Below are positions 43,164-51,667 of a DNA stretch of 64,000 nt, piece after piece (within the stretch, counting starts at the first letter, position 1; every line of letters begins with the position of its first letter). This DNA comes from an uncultured Anaerolineae bacterium (GTDB lineage Bacteria; Chloroflexota; Anaerolineae; Anaerolineales; Villigracilaceae). A program made the position numbers and the translations under genes. The stretch spans positions 1 to 64,000 of the forward strand of contig CAIQVH010000003.1 of assembly GCA_903875215.1 (NCBI GenBank), read 5' to 3'. The notes beneath the pieces are model-generated. The model worked only from the letters and a program-made list of their open reading frames with translations. It did no database searches and had not been told where the DNA came from.

Positions 43164-43838
43164 ATGAAAAAGTCACTGTTGTTGGCGCTGGCAGCCCTTG
43201 TGCTGGCCAGCCTGGCCTGTAATATGAGCGGGCTAGGGCTGCCAGGTAGCGCCCCCGCCGAGGATTCAGGGATTTTGTTTCAGGACGATTTTTCCAGTGC
43301 AACCAGCGGCTGGGACAGCGTGCGAGACAACGAGGCCATCACAGATTATGAGAATGGCAGTTACCGCATCTGGGTTAACAAGACCAATTACAATTATTGG
43401 GCCAACCCGGGGCTGGGCGATAAACTACCAGGCGATGTGAGCGTGGAGGTGGAGGCTTTCAAACTGGCCGGACCGGACGTGAACAGCTATGGGGTGATGT
43501 GCCGCTATACCGTGGTCAATGACATGTCGAATTTCTACTATTTTGCGGTCAGTAGCGACGGTTATGAGGGCATCTTCAAGGTACAGAACAGCGAGGAGTC
43601 CCTGCTTTCAGATGGCAAGGGCATGAAGCCATCCAGCCAGGTGCACCCCGGCGCGGCGATGAATCGCATCCGCGCGGTTTGCGTTGGCAACACACTGACG
43701 TTGTACGTCAACGGTCAGCAAGTGGATAGCGTAACGGATGATTCGTTGAGCAACGGCGATGCGGGATTGATCGCAGGCAGCTATGATGAGGTCGGCGTGG
43801 ATGTTTCCTTCGACAATTTTAAAGTGACGAAGCCCTGA
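43164..43838 (+). CDS. Lipoprotein with LamG-like beta-sandwich domain
   Basis: The 224-residue protein has a signal peptide with a lipobox (LASLAC, Cys about residue 18). A concanavalin-A/LamG-like domain follows: DDFSSATSGWD, a region repeating aromatic strands (YWANPGLG, NFYYFAVSSDGYEGIFKV), and NTLTLYVNGQQVDSVTDDSL with a final FDNFKV strand. Such domains bind sugars or serve as surface modules. The ATG at 43164 with ggaggag is clear; a frame open to 43125 is not used. It is monocistronic. Confidence 0.85.
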   Translation: MKKSLLLALAALVLASLACNMSGLGLPGSAPAEDSGILFQDDFSSATSGWDSVRDNEAITDYENGSYRIWVNKTNYNYWANPGLGDKLPGDVSVEVEAFKLAGPDVNSYGVMCRYTVVNDMSNFYYFAVSSDGYEGIFKVQNSEESLLSDGKGMKPSSQVHPGAAMNRIRAVCVGNTLTLYVNGQQVDSVTDDSLSNGDAGLIAGSYDEVGVDVSFDNFKVTKP

Positions 43839-43858
43839 CGCGTCGCTCAATGCGACAG

Positions 43859-43895
43859 AAAAAAAGGATGAGTCGGTCTGACCCATCCTTTTTTT
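43859..43895. terminator. Bidirectional terminator between lipoprotein and pullulanase
   Basis: aaaaaaaggatg / catccttttttt with an inner gtc/gac stem. A-tract and T-tract flank it, so it works on both strands. Confidence 0.85.
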
Positions 43896-43909
43896 CTATT
43901 AGACTGAAT

Positions 43910-46900
43910 TCAACCAGCTGTTTTGCGGAATAGCAGCTGGAGCACGGCAACCAGCAGGGAGAGGCCGCCAAACAATCCCAAAACTTGCAGGCCAGGCGCC
44001 GGTTCAGGCGCGCCGGGTAAAACGAAAACGGCAGTGGTACGCCCGGGCACGCTGAATGTTCCGGTGGCGCTTTCGAAGCCGGCAGACCGGACGATTGCAT
44101 CAGTCGAGGCAGCCTGAACAGGGTGTAATTGGTATTGTTTCCCAATCAGGGTGGAGGCAGAGAAATTGACCGGGGCGGGGCTGGCATTGAATAGGAGGAT
44201 GATTTCATTGTAAACAGGATCATCGTTGCCGGTATCAGCCAATTGCATGACAATCAGCCCGGGGATTTGCGCAGGGCCGGTATTCAAAAAGCTGACCGAC
44301 TGCTGGATTTGGGAGGCGGTTTTCATTCGGAAAAGCGGCGAGCTTTTGCGGATTTGCAGGTACTCCCTGAAAACTTCGGAAGCGAAGGTGATTTCGGGTT
44401 TGCCAGGTTTGAGCGCCGGGTTGGCCAGCAACGGGCGGAAAATATCCCATTTGTCATGGCCTTCGACAGGCAGGCCAACGCCCCAGTTGTTGCCGGCATA
44501 GGTCCAATCGAGTTTGTTGAACCAGTCTCCAGAGTTGTAGGAGTTGCGGTCAAGCGATTTCGAGCGCAGGATATCGTCGCCGGCGTGGAAGAACGGCACA
44601 CCCTGGCTGAAAGCGACCAGGCTGAGGGCCAGGTTATTCATCCGCACCCGCTCGGCGAGCGTGGTCTGCGAGGCAGATTTGACCTGGAGAATGTCCCAGA
44701 GCGTTTCATTGTCATGTGCCGAGACGTAAACCACGTTTTCACGCGGATTCTGAGTGTAGCCGGCCGCTGAACCGTTATACAGCACCAGCCTGGCGGGGAC
44801 AGTGTCACCGTTAGCGCGCACAATCTCGAAGTTCTGCAATCCGCCAGCCAGTGTGATGCGAATCCAGTCGGTATAGTCGAGCAATTTCGCTTGCTGGGCT
44901 GACGGATCGCGTTTTTCATTCACATTAGGCTGAAAATACAAACCCGTCGCCAGGCCTTGCTCACGAATCTCGCCGAAAGGCCCGCCGCCGCGTACCGCAT
45001 CGCGCAGGCGGTCGTTAAAAGCGCCAATCCCCGTCCCGCCGATGTTCAGCTGGGTGGCATTCACGCCACGCGCATTCCCGGCTACTTCGCCAAAATTCCA
45101 GCCTTCCCCATAAATATAGATCGACCTGCCATCGACGCCATCCTTCAACAGCGTCAGACTGTCGAGCGCAGTACGCACTGCCTGCATATCAGCCAGCATA
45201 TGATGCCCCATCAGGTCAAACCGGAAGCCATCCACTTTGTAGGCGGTAGCCCAGGTCAAGACCGAATCGACCATCAACTTGCGCATCATGTTGTGCTCGG
45301 TGGCGGTATTCGCGCAACAGGTGCTGGTTTCCACCGCTCCTTCACCGTTGAGGCGATGATAATAGCCCGGCACCACCTTATCGAGTACCGATTTTTCGTT
45401 TTGCCCGCTGGCGTTGGTGTGATTGTAGACCACGTCCATCACCACCCGCAGCCCCGCCTGGTTGAGAGCCTGCACCATTTCACGAAACTCGACAATGCGC
45501 GGCGTGCCCAGCGGATCGGAGGCATAACTCCCCTCCGGCACGGTGTAGTGATAAGGGTCGTAGCCCCAGTTAAACCCATCGTTTCCGGCAATGGCGCTGA
45601 CCGCCAGCTGCTGCTGATCCGAATCCGGCGCGAAAGCTGCCAGCCGGGCTTCATCAACGCCCTGCCATTTGCTTCTGTCTTCGTCGACACTGGCAATATC
45701 GAATGCCGGCATCAGGTGAACATGCGTCAGGCCGGCCTGCGCCAACGCGCGTAAATGTTTCATTCCAGCCGATTCGGCTACCGTGAAGGCCTGATACGTC
45801 CCTCGCATGGCTTCCGGCACAGTCTGGTCGGAAATGCTGAAATCACGGATGTGCAGTTCGTACAGAACAACATCTTCATAAGCCGGCTTCTGTAATGCAT
45901 CCCAGCCACGCGGCTTTAGCGCCCCGGCACGCAGATCAACGATCTGGCTGCGCTGGCTATTGGTTGAAAGGCTGAAAGAATAGGGATCGGTGACTAGATT
46001 TTTGAGAATGGATGATTCTTCCGGTACGTAGACTTCAACCTCGTACAGGTAAAATTTCCCGGCCCAATCCGGCTCCCCCGCGATACTCCACACCCCGGAA
46101 GCAGAGTCCCATTTCATCGGCAGATTCTGCGCTTCGTCACCAGTCGGGCTGTTAAACAACAGCAGGGTCACCGCCCTGGCGGTCGGGGCCCACAGCCGCA
46201 GCGTGGGAATTTCCCGGTCGAAAGTCACACCCAACGGGCCGGAATAGGTGTACAGGTCATCGAGCACGCCCGGGATTTGAACGCCGGTCACATCCACCAT
46301 TTTGCCTTCTTCATCGCGGACAGCGACGGCAACCTGGCTCTTAACCGCCTCCGGCACCCTGGCCAGATCCGCCGCGGAGAGTTTGAGCGTGGTAAAGGAT
46401 GCCAGGTGTGGGAAACGCGCCTGGAGGGCAGCCGGGGCACCCGCCGGCTCATACGTCAACGGGAGTTCAATCCCGCCGCTGATGCCATCAGCACTCAATT
46501 CCAGTGCCGCTTCTGGCGAATAAAAGAGGGAATAAGTGTAGCGGGGCGAACCGGTCGTGTTCCACAACAATGTATCGCGGCTGACCCAATGAGCCTTGAG
46601 TTTGGCCAGGTTGCCTTTCGGCGCGCCCTGGGTGCTGAGGGTAAATTCGTTTTTCACGGGATCGTATCCAAAGTAGATTTCATCGCCGTCTTTTTGGACG
46701 GTAAAGGGTTGTGAAACGACAGGCGCGTCCAGCGTCGATTCGTTCCGGGTGAGCTGGAAGGTATAGCTGCCAGTTTTCAGGGCGCGGGTGGTGAAGGTGA
46801 AAAGCCCATCGCCATCGGGGTCTTCCAACCAGGAGCGCAGACACCCGGGGTCATCATTAGCTTGGCAGCCAAGTTGTTGTTGAAAATCGCCACTGGCCAC

Positions 46901-47323
46901 AAAAATCGGGGTATTGAAATTATCAGCGATCCAATGGGTTTTGTGATCATAATAGAATTTGACCTTTGTCGCCTGGCTGACAACCAAAGGAATATCGGCT
47001 CCATTGCGGGTGGCCTTCAGGCCATAATTCTCATCCCAGCTTCCATTGAGGGCCACCTTGTAGCGTGGGCCTTTTTTGTCCGCATCATTGGCAGGTTGAA
47101 TTTCAAAGTCAGCCTGCCAGACATCGTCTTCGGGGTCGTAACTCAGCAGGGTTTTTTCACAATCGGGCTGCCATTCACCAGAACAGCCCAATTCGTCCTG
47201 GTGCGTGCCAGGCAGGCTGACTTTCTCCGGCAAAGCGGCCGCTTCGGCGCTGGCACGGGAGACGGGCAGGAAAAACTGAAAGAAAATGGCCAGGATCAGG
47301 AAGATTCGATTGGTGCGCGCCAT
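43910..47323 (-). CDS. Secreted pullulanase-type alpha-1,6-glucosidase (GH13)
   Basis: The 1137-residue protein has a signal peptide (ending RASA, about residue 26) and two N-terminal pullulanase-type beta modules with the DELGCSGEWQPDC and QLGCQANDDPGC repeats. A CBM48-like region (PTLRLWAPTARAVTLLLF) precedes the GH13 barrel, whose core reads VVMDVVYNHT, GFRFDLMGHH and YIYGEGWNFGE (nucleophile Asp, then Glu). The C terminus carries a proline-rich linker and one membrane helix before RKTAG, so the enzyme is probably tethered outside the cell. It debranches pullulan or starch. ATG 47323 with an aaggga site gives the signal peptide; the upstream codon at 47383 does not. Confidence 0.93.
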   Translation of the reverse strand: MARTNRIFLILAIFFQFFLPVSRASAEAAALPEKVSLPGTHQDELGCSGEWQPDCEKTLLSYDPEDDVWQADFEIQPANDADKKGPRYKVALNGSWDENYGLKATRNGADIPLVVSQATKVKFYYDHKTHWIADNFNTPIFVASGDFQQQLGCQANDDPGCLRSWLEDPDGDGLFTFTTRALKTGSYTFQLTRNESTLDAPVVSQPFTVQKDGDEIYFGYDPVKNEFTLSTQGAPKGNLAKLKAHWVSRDTLLWNTTGSPRYTYSLFYSPEAALELSADGISGGIELPLTYEPAGAPAALQARFPHLASFTTLKLSAADLARVPEAVKSQVAVAVRDEEGKMVDVTGVQIPGVLDDLYTYSGPLGVTFDREIPTLRLWAPTARAVTLLLFNSPTGDEAQNLPMKWDSASGVWSIAGEPDWAGKFYLYEVEVYVPEESSILKNLVTDPYSFSLSTNSQRSQIVDLRAGALKPRGWDALQKPAYEDVVLYELHIRDFSISDQTVPEAMRGTYQAFTVAESAGMKHLRALAQAGLTHVHLMPAFDIASVDEDRSKWQGVDEARLAAFAPDSDQQQLAVSAIAGNDGFNWGYDPYHYTVPEGSYASDPLGTPRIVEFREMVQALNQAGLRVVMDVVYNHTNASGQNEKSVLDKVVPGYYHRLNGEGAVETSTCCANTATEHNMMRKLMVDSVLTWATAYKVDGFRFDLMGHHMLADMQAVRTALDSLTLLKDGVDGRSIYIYGEGWNFGEVAGNARGVNATQLNIGGTGIGAFNDRLRDAVRGGGPFGEIREQGLATGLYFQPNVNEKRDPSAQQAKLLDYTDWIRITLAGGLQNFEIVRANGDTVPARLVLYNGSAAGYTQNPRENVVYVSAHDNETLWDILQVKSASQTTLAERVRMNNLALSLVAFSQGVPFFHAGDDILRSKSLDRNSYNSGDWFNKLDWTYAGNNWGVGLPVEGHDKWDIFRPLLANPALKPGKPEITFASEVFREYLQIRKSSPLFRMKTASQIQQSVSFLNTGPAQIPGLIVMQLADTGNDDPVYNEIILLFNASPAPVNFSASTLIGKQYQLHPVQAASTDAIVRSAGFESATGTFSVPGRTTAVFVLPGAPEPAPGLQVLGLFGGLSLLVAVLQLLFRKTAG

Positions 47324-47408
47324 AGAGATGGTTCCCTTCACGGCAGTTTTACCACAAATTTTGAAAAACTCCCTGCTGGGCATCGCCTTAGCAGGGAGTT
47401 TTCAAGAG

Positions 47409-48233
47409 CTAGCGTGCCTGAGGCTCCGGAGCCCCAGCCTGCCTGTGGCTTGTCCACAGGCTGAACAGGATGACGGCGAAATATGCCAGGTAAGCGCAGA
47501 CTTCGAGCAGCGCCGGGCTGGGATTGTAGCCAAACAAAGCCTTGAGTGTTTCTCCCAGAGTGGAGGATTCGCCAATCACAAAATTAAAATCCCAGACGTG
47601 CTCCACCAGAGCAGGAAGCCAACCGATTTCGATGAATTCATGAAACCCGCGTGCGACCAGCCCCGCAGCAAAGAGGATCAACAAAACGCCGGTCACCTGG
47701 AAAAACCGCACCAGGTCCAGCTTGTAGGTCGAAGCAAACAGGGACCATCCAAGCAAAATGGCAATCAAGAGCCCGAAAAGCGTCCCAAAGAGGGTTTGCA
47801 TGCTGTCCGAGGCAAAGGCGGATGCAGTTAAGAACAAAGCCAGCTCAATGCCCTCCCGCACCACGGCAATGAAGGCCAGGAAAAACAAGGCGCGGCCACT
47901 CTGCCCTGCCGCCTTCCGAACCTCGGTTTCCAGGTCGCCTTTCATTGTTCTGGACTGGCGGCTCATCCAGAATATCATCCAACTCAAGATGCCCGCGGCC
48001 AAAAACATCGTGGTACCTTCAAAAATCTGCTCGTAAGGCGCCTCAAGACTGAGCCCAAGCCAGGTCAGCAAACCCGCCGAGCCCAGGCTGAGCAGGCTTG
48101 CTGCGGCCACCCCCCACCACAGGGAGGCAGCCAATTCTTCTCGACGCATCTGTCGCAACGCACCGAGTACAATGCCGACGATCAGGGCTGCTTCAAGGCC
48201 CTCGCGCATGGAAAGGAGAAGGGATGGGAGCAT
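47409..48233 (-). CDS. FTR1-family iron permease
   Basis: The 274-residue membrane protein has the two iron-binding REGLE motifs (REGLEAALI at 10-18 and REGIELALF at 126-134) and about seven helices, the FTR1/EfeU layout. It imports ferric or ferrous iron. No EfeO/EfeB partner is adjacent, so it resembles stand-alone FTR1 permeases. The promoter region has a palindrome at 48279-48294. Confidence 0.9.
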   Translation of the reverse strand: MLPSLLLSMREGLEAALIVGIVLGALRQMRREELAASLWWGVAAASLLSLGSAGLLTWLGLSLEAPYEQIFEGTTMFLAAGILSWMIFWMSRQSRTMKGDLETEVRKAAGQSGRALFFLAFIAVVREGIELALFLTASAFASDSMQTLFGTLFGLLIAILLGWSLFASTYKLDLVRFFQVTGVLLILFAAGLVARGFHEFIEIGWLPALVEHVWDFNFVIGESSTLGETLKALFGYNPSPALLEVCAYLAYFAVILFSLWTSHRQAGAPEPQAR

Positions 48234-48278
48234 TGAGAGATATCCTTATCAGATCATCTATATGTACTAATAATATAA

Positions 48279-48294
48279 ATTAGCCTACGCTAAT
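48279..48294 (-). promoter_or_regulatory. Palindrome upstream of the iron permease
   Basis: attagc-ctac-gctaat lies 46-61 bases before the FTR1 start in AT-rich DNA. The ttagc/gctaa halves are reminiscent of DtxR/MntR-type metal operators (ttagg/cctaa), but the match is partial. Confidence 0.45.
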
Positions 48295-48371
48295 ATGAAG
48301 TATATCACGCTTTTTCCCACATAAGGCTCTCCACCCTGTCACCCCAAATAAGCATCAACCAGAAAAATTTT

Positions 48372-48623
48372 TCAACGAATGGTGTTGGACTTGAATCCCG
48401 AACTGCGAGTTGCGGATAATTCTTCACGCACCACGCGACGGACGATTTCCTCGAGAGATTGTTCGCGGCCCAGAACATATTCCCGCAGCGCGCGATTGAT
48501 CAGCGTCTGGTAACTGCCTCTACCCGCGGCTTCCACCCGGGTGCGGAACCAGTCCAGCACATCATCATCGAGGCGGATAGTGATTCGAGTTTTATTTCCA
48601 GCGGAAGGGGTTGGATTTTTCAT
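48372..48623 (-). CDS. BrnA-like antitoxin / ribbon-helix-helix repressor, orphan
   Basis: The 83-residue protein has the BrnA pattern: ITIRLDDDVLDWFRTRVEAAG, then SYQTLINRALREYV, the ribbon-helix-helix DNA-binding core. In type II modules brnT lies just upstream on the same strand, but here the upstream DNA has no room for it (a 16-bp palindrome at 48635-48650 then the end of other genes). The ATG at 48623 fits the family. It may be a stand-alone repressor or an orphaned antitoxin. Confidence 0.78.
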   Translation of the reverse strand: MKNPTPSAGNKTRITIRLDDDVLDWFRTRVEAAGRGSYQTLINRALREYVLGREQSLEEIVRRVVREELSATRSSGFKSNTIR

Positions 48624-48634
48624 TGCCTTATGAT

Positions 48635-48650
48635 ATGCACAAATGTGCAT
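48635..48650 (-). promoter_or_regulatory. Palindromic operator of the BrnA-like gene
   Basis: atgcaca-aa-tgtgcat, a two-fold symmetric site 12 bases before the start codon, as expected for autoregulation by a ribbon-helix-helix protein. Confidence 0.7.
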
Positions 48651-48723
48651 TTCTGCAAGGGCCAGTTTGTTCGCCAATACGCGTGGGCGGCCGCGGTTCC
48701 GGCCGCATAGGCTGGGGCCTGGT

Positions 48724-49524
48724 CTATAAATTCCGCAAAAAAGCTTCCGGGTTTTGGAGAAAATCGCGGGTCAGACGGACATGTTCGAGCTCATCAAATC
48801 TGGCAGCGCCAATGCGGCCCTGGGCAAAATGCAGCAATTCCGCATCAGGAAAAGCCATCAGGAGTGGCGAGTGCGTGGCGATGATAAACTGCGCATCCTG
48901 GGCAATCATCTGCTTGATGGCAGAAATCAGCGCCAACTGGCGCAGGGGCGAAAGCGGTGCTTCGGGCTCATCGAGCAGGTAAAGGCCGCCAGGCACAAAA
49001 CGCGATTGAAAAAGGAGTAGAAAACTCTCGCCATGAGAGCGGGCGTCCAGGCCTTCGCCATATTGCCGGCTCATCTCATGGAGCTGACCCGCTGTGCTCA
49101 TGGCTGCCAACGAGCGGGCATAATTGGAGCGACCCATAAATTCGCGGTCAATATCGCGCAGATCAGCTTCCATTTCAGCGCGCAACTGATTCTGACGCTT
49201 GGCATACCCAAAAAAATCCTCGGCGCGCAGAAAAAAACCTTTCCGGGTGCGCTTTGTCCAGCCCAGGCGCAGGTATTTTGCCAACTCCCGCGCATACACC
49301 AGGCTTTGATCCGTGCGGACGCTTTCACTCCCCACGGTGACCATTTCCGCGGCGCAGGCCAGGGCTTCGATCAGCGTTGATTTCCCCGTGCCATTCTCAC
49401 CCACAAAAAACGTGACTGGCGCGGTAAATTTCAACTCGTCCAACGCCTGGATAATTGGCAGACTGAAAGGAAAAGCCGGGGTTTCGGGCAGCGGGCGCCG
49501 GACGATGGACTGGAGATGGATCAT
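48724..49524 (-). CDS. AAA/ABC-type predicted ATPase
   Basis: The 266-residue protein is a SMC/ABC-like ATPase of the COG3910 type: Walker A GENGTGKST (42-50), a signature-like HGESFLLLF, Walker B GGLYLLDEPEAPL and an H-loop IIATHSPLL. The helical insert is short. Members are stand-alone ATPases, sometimes in defence or DNA-repair settings, with unknown role. It lies downstream of the helicase-loader gene by 23 bases and may be cotranscribed. Confidence 0.85.
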   Translation of the reverse strand: MIHLQSIVRRPLPETPAFPFSLPIIQALDELKFTAPVTFFVGENGTGKSTLIEALACAAEMVTVGSESVRTDQSLVYARELAKYLRLGWTKRTRKGFFLRAEDFFGYAKRQNQLRAEMEADLRDIDREFMGRSNYARSLAAMSTAGQLHEMSRQYGEGLDARSHGESFLLLFQSRFVPGGLYLLDEPEAPLSPLRQLALISAIKQMIAQDAQFIIATHSPLLMAFPDAELLHFAQGRIGAARFDELEHVRLTRDFLQNPEAFLRNL

Positions 49525-49547
49525 CACAAGCCAGATTTCACCGATGC

Positions 49548-51071
49548 TCAGGATGTCTTGCCCTTGCGGGCCCGGACTTTCTGGCGGCGATAGGGCGGCA
49601 TATCAATCGAATAGACCTGGCATTTGGTCGGGTCGAGCAGCTTGTTCCACAGGCTGGGATGACTCACAGCAAAGCTGTCCGGATCCAGCGCGGAGGTGAT
49701 CACGGTCGGAAGGTTGTCATAGTAGCGGTAATTCAGAATCTGGTAGAGCTTGTCTTCCGCCCAGGCTGAGTTCATATTGCTTTCTTTGAAGCCATCCAGG
49801 ATCAACAATGGCGCGGTCCGTATTTCAAAAAAACGCCGGTCAAAGGATACATCTGCATTCGGGCGGAAGGTCTGCTTAAGGTAATCTAGCAGCACCGAAA
49901 TATCGGTCATAATGGCCTGTCCGCCCATCCCGGCCCGATAATGCCCGACCGCCGCGGCCAAATGTGTCTTGCCGCAGTAGGACGGGCCGAGCAGCGCCAG
50001 CCAGCCGCGAGGGTTTTCGGCAAAATCTGCGGCAGCGTCATGCGCTTTTTTCAGACGGACAATGTGCTCGGCGGTGACCTTTTCGCGCGCAATTTCCTTG
50101 TCCTTGACCGTGTACCCGCCCGCATTTTTGCGCTCGGTGGTCGTAACGGTAACAATTTCCTGGCCGATTTCGTTTTGTCGATCCTGCCAGTTGAGAAAAG
50201 TCATCTCCTTGATATCGCGCAGCGCCAACATGGACAGGCCCGGGTTGCTGGTTTCCTCCGGGTGGCGGTAATCCAGCGTCAGCAGGCGGATGCGCCTGAC
50301 GAGGTCCTCATCCTGCAACCGCGAGCGGATACGGCTTTCGATTTCATCCAGCACCAGGTTGGTGGTGACCACCGTCGGCAGCTTGTTAATATAGCGATAA
50401 TTGATGATCTGAAAGAGCTTTTCCTGCGCCCAGCCGGTGGCGTTATGCGTCCCAAAATCATCCATCACCAACAGGCTGGCCCCGCGGATATCTTCAAAAC
50501 GCGCTTCAAAGGTCGTTTCGGGGCTGTTGTAGGCAAAACGCAGGCTGTCGAGCAAGTCCGGCACGGTGATGAAGAGAGTCGGCACCCCGCGCGCCACCGC
50601 GGCATTAGCAATGGCCGCGGCCAGGTGGGTTTTTCCACAACCGTAAGACCCTTCCAGCAGTACCCAGCCGTTCAACTGCGCAGAAAAATCCTGACAAAAA
50701 TTCTTTGCAACCTGCAGGCTATCCTTTTCAATTTGCGTAATGGCATGCCTGGCCTTCAAATTGCCCGCAACACTAAAATTCTCAAAAGTCAGATGACTCA
50801 ACCGCTCAAGACTGCTCAGGGTATACAACCGGCTACGCGCTTTGGCAGCTACATCCTGGCTGCGACAAACACACAATTCAATTTTGCCGAACTTCTCATG
50901 GCCGAGCGGCACATCATAACGCACATATCCCACCCCATGACAGTATGGGCAATCCGGATTCCCGAGCGGCGTCACCCCTTTAAGCTCCATCACCGTCGAA
51001 GTATTCTGCGAACTGGCTGTTTGAATATCGCTCTGGACTTTTCCCAGGGTTGTGCTTATTTTTTCCTTCAT
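49548..51071 (-). CDS. DnaC/IstB-like helicase loader with two tandem ATPase domains
   Basis: The 507-residue protein has a cysteine cluster (Cys41, Cys44, Cys67, Cys69) followed by two successive DnaC-type ATPase domains. Domain 1: Walker A GSYGCGKT (141-148), Walker B LLVMDDFG (201-207), then TGWAQEKLFQIINYRY. Domain 2: Walker A GPSYCGKT (362-369), Walker B reduced to LLILDGF (422-428), then SAWAEDKLYQILNYRY. The second domain lacks the second acidic Walker B residue, so it may bind but not hydrolyse ATP. The ATG at 51071 has a ggagg site. It overlaps the DnaD-like gene by 92 bases. Its place beside dnaD- and dnaB-like genes points to loading of the replicative helicase. Confidence 0.85.
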   Translation of the reverse strand: MKEKISTTLGKVQSDIQTASSQNTSTVMELKGVTPLGNPDCPYCHGVGYVRYDVPLGHEKFGKIELCVCRSQDVAAKARSRLYTLSSLERLSHLTFENFSVAGNLKARHAITQIEKDSLQVAKNFCQDFSAQLNGWVLLEGSYGCGKTHLAAAIANAAVARGVPTLFITVPDLLDSLRFAYNSPETTFEARFEDIRGASLLVMDDFGTHNATGWAQEKLFQIINYRYINKLPTVVTTNLVLDEIESRIRSRLQDEDLVRRIRLLTLDYRHPEETSNPGLSMLALRDIKEMTFLNWQDRQNEIGQEIVTVTTTERKNAGGYTVKDKEIAREKVTAEHIVRLKKAHDAAADFAENPRGWLALLGPSYCGKTHLAAAVGHYRAGMGGQAIMTDISVLLDYLKQTFRPNADVSFDRRFFEIRTAPLLILDGFKESNMNSAWAEDKLYQILNYRYYDNLPTVITSALDPDSFAVSHPSLWNKLLDPTKCQVYSIDMPPYRRQKVRARKGKTS

Positions 51072-51651
51072 AGCCTTCCTCCTTCCAGCGCCGCAAAATC
51101 GCCGCAATATATTTCCAATTGCGCTTGTTGCGTTCCACCGCAATCGAAATCGCCTCGGCCAACCAGTCTGCCGGGAAATCCTTCTCGGCATCCTGCAACG
51201 TATCCGCCATCAGCGGTGTCAGCGGACCAATATTTTCTTCATACAACTTGAAGAGATTCGGGCGCGGCTCAGGCGCTGTCGCCGGGAGACGGGCGGCAGC
51301 CTGCCAGCTGCCATTTTTCAACGCTTCAGCAGATGCCCGGCCGCGAGGAGAATTCAAGAAAAAGCAGCCGCCCGACTCATCCGCCACGGTCAGCAGGATA
51401 CCGCGCCGGAGAGCTTTTTCCAGCCCAGACTCAACCTGCGCCGCAGAAAACTGCGCCATAAACCCGGCATCCTCGAGGATCTCGCGCCGGCGGAGATAGC
51501 GAAACCGCCCCTCGATGTGCTCAATCCGCCAGAGCACATAGAACGTCACCTTTAATTCATCCAGGTCAGAGATGTCATTCATCAGCCGGAACAACGAATC
51601 GGGCACCTGGGTGAAGGTTTCAGAGGAGGTGAAGCCGGGAAATTGATTCAT
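50980..51651 (-). CDS. DnaD-like primosomal protein
   Basis: The 223-residue protein has an N-terminal winged-helix-like part (FRLMNDISDLDELKVTFYVLWR) and a C-terminal DnaD/DnaB domain ending with the conserved NWKYIAAILRRWKEEGY. In Firmicutes such proteins take part in primosome assembly at origins and stalled forks. It starts 16 bases after the dnaB stop and overlaps the helicase-loader start by 92 bases in another reading frame. Confidence 0.82.
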   Translation of the reverse strand: MNQFPGFTSSETFTQVPDSLFRLMNDISDLDELKVTFYVLWRIEHIEGRFRYLRRREILEDAGFMAQFSAAQVESGLEKALRRGILLTVADESGGCFFLNSPRGRASAEALKNGSWQAAARLPATAPEPRPNLFKLYEENIGPLTPLMADTLQDAEKDFPADWLAEAISIAVERNKRNWKYIAAILRRWKEEGYEGKNKHNPGKSPERYSNSQFAEYFDGDGA

Positions 51652-51667
51652 GCGCGCTCATTACACT

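Noticed and set aside
48372-49524. Toxin-antitoxin or defence island
   Set aside because: Only an orphan BrnA-like gene and a lone ATPase are present, next to replication genes; no toxin, nuclease or integrase supports such an island.
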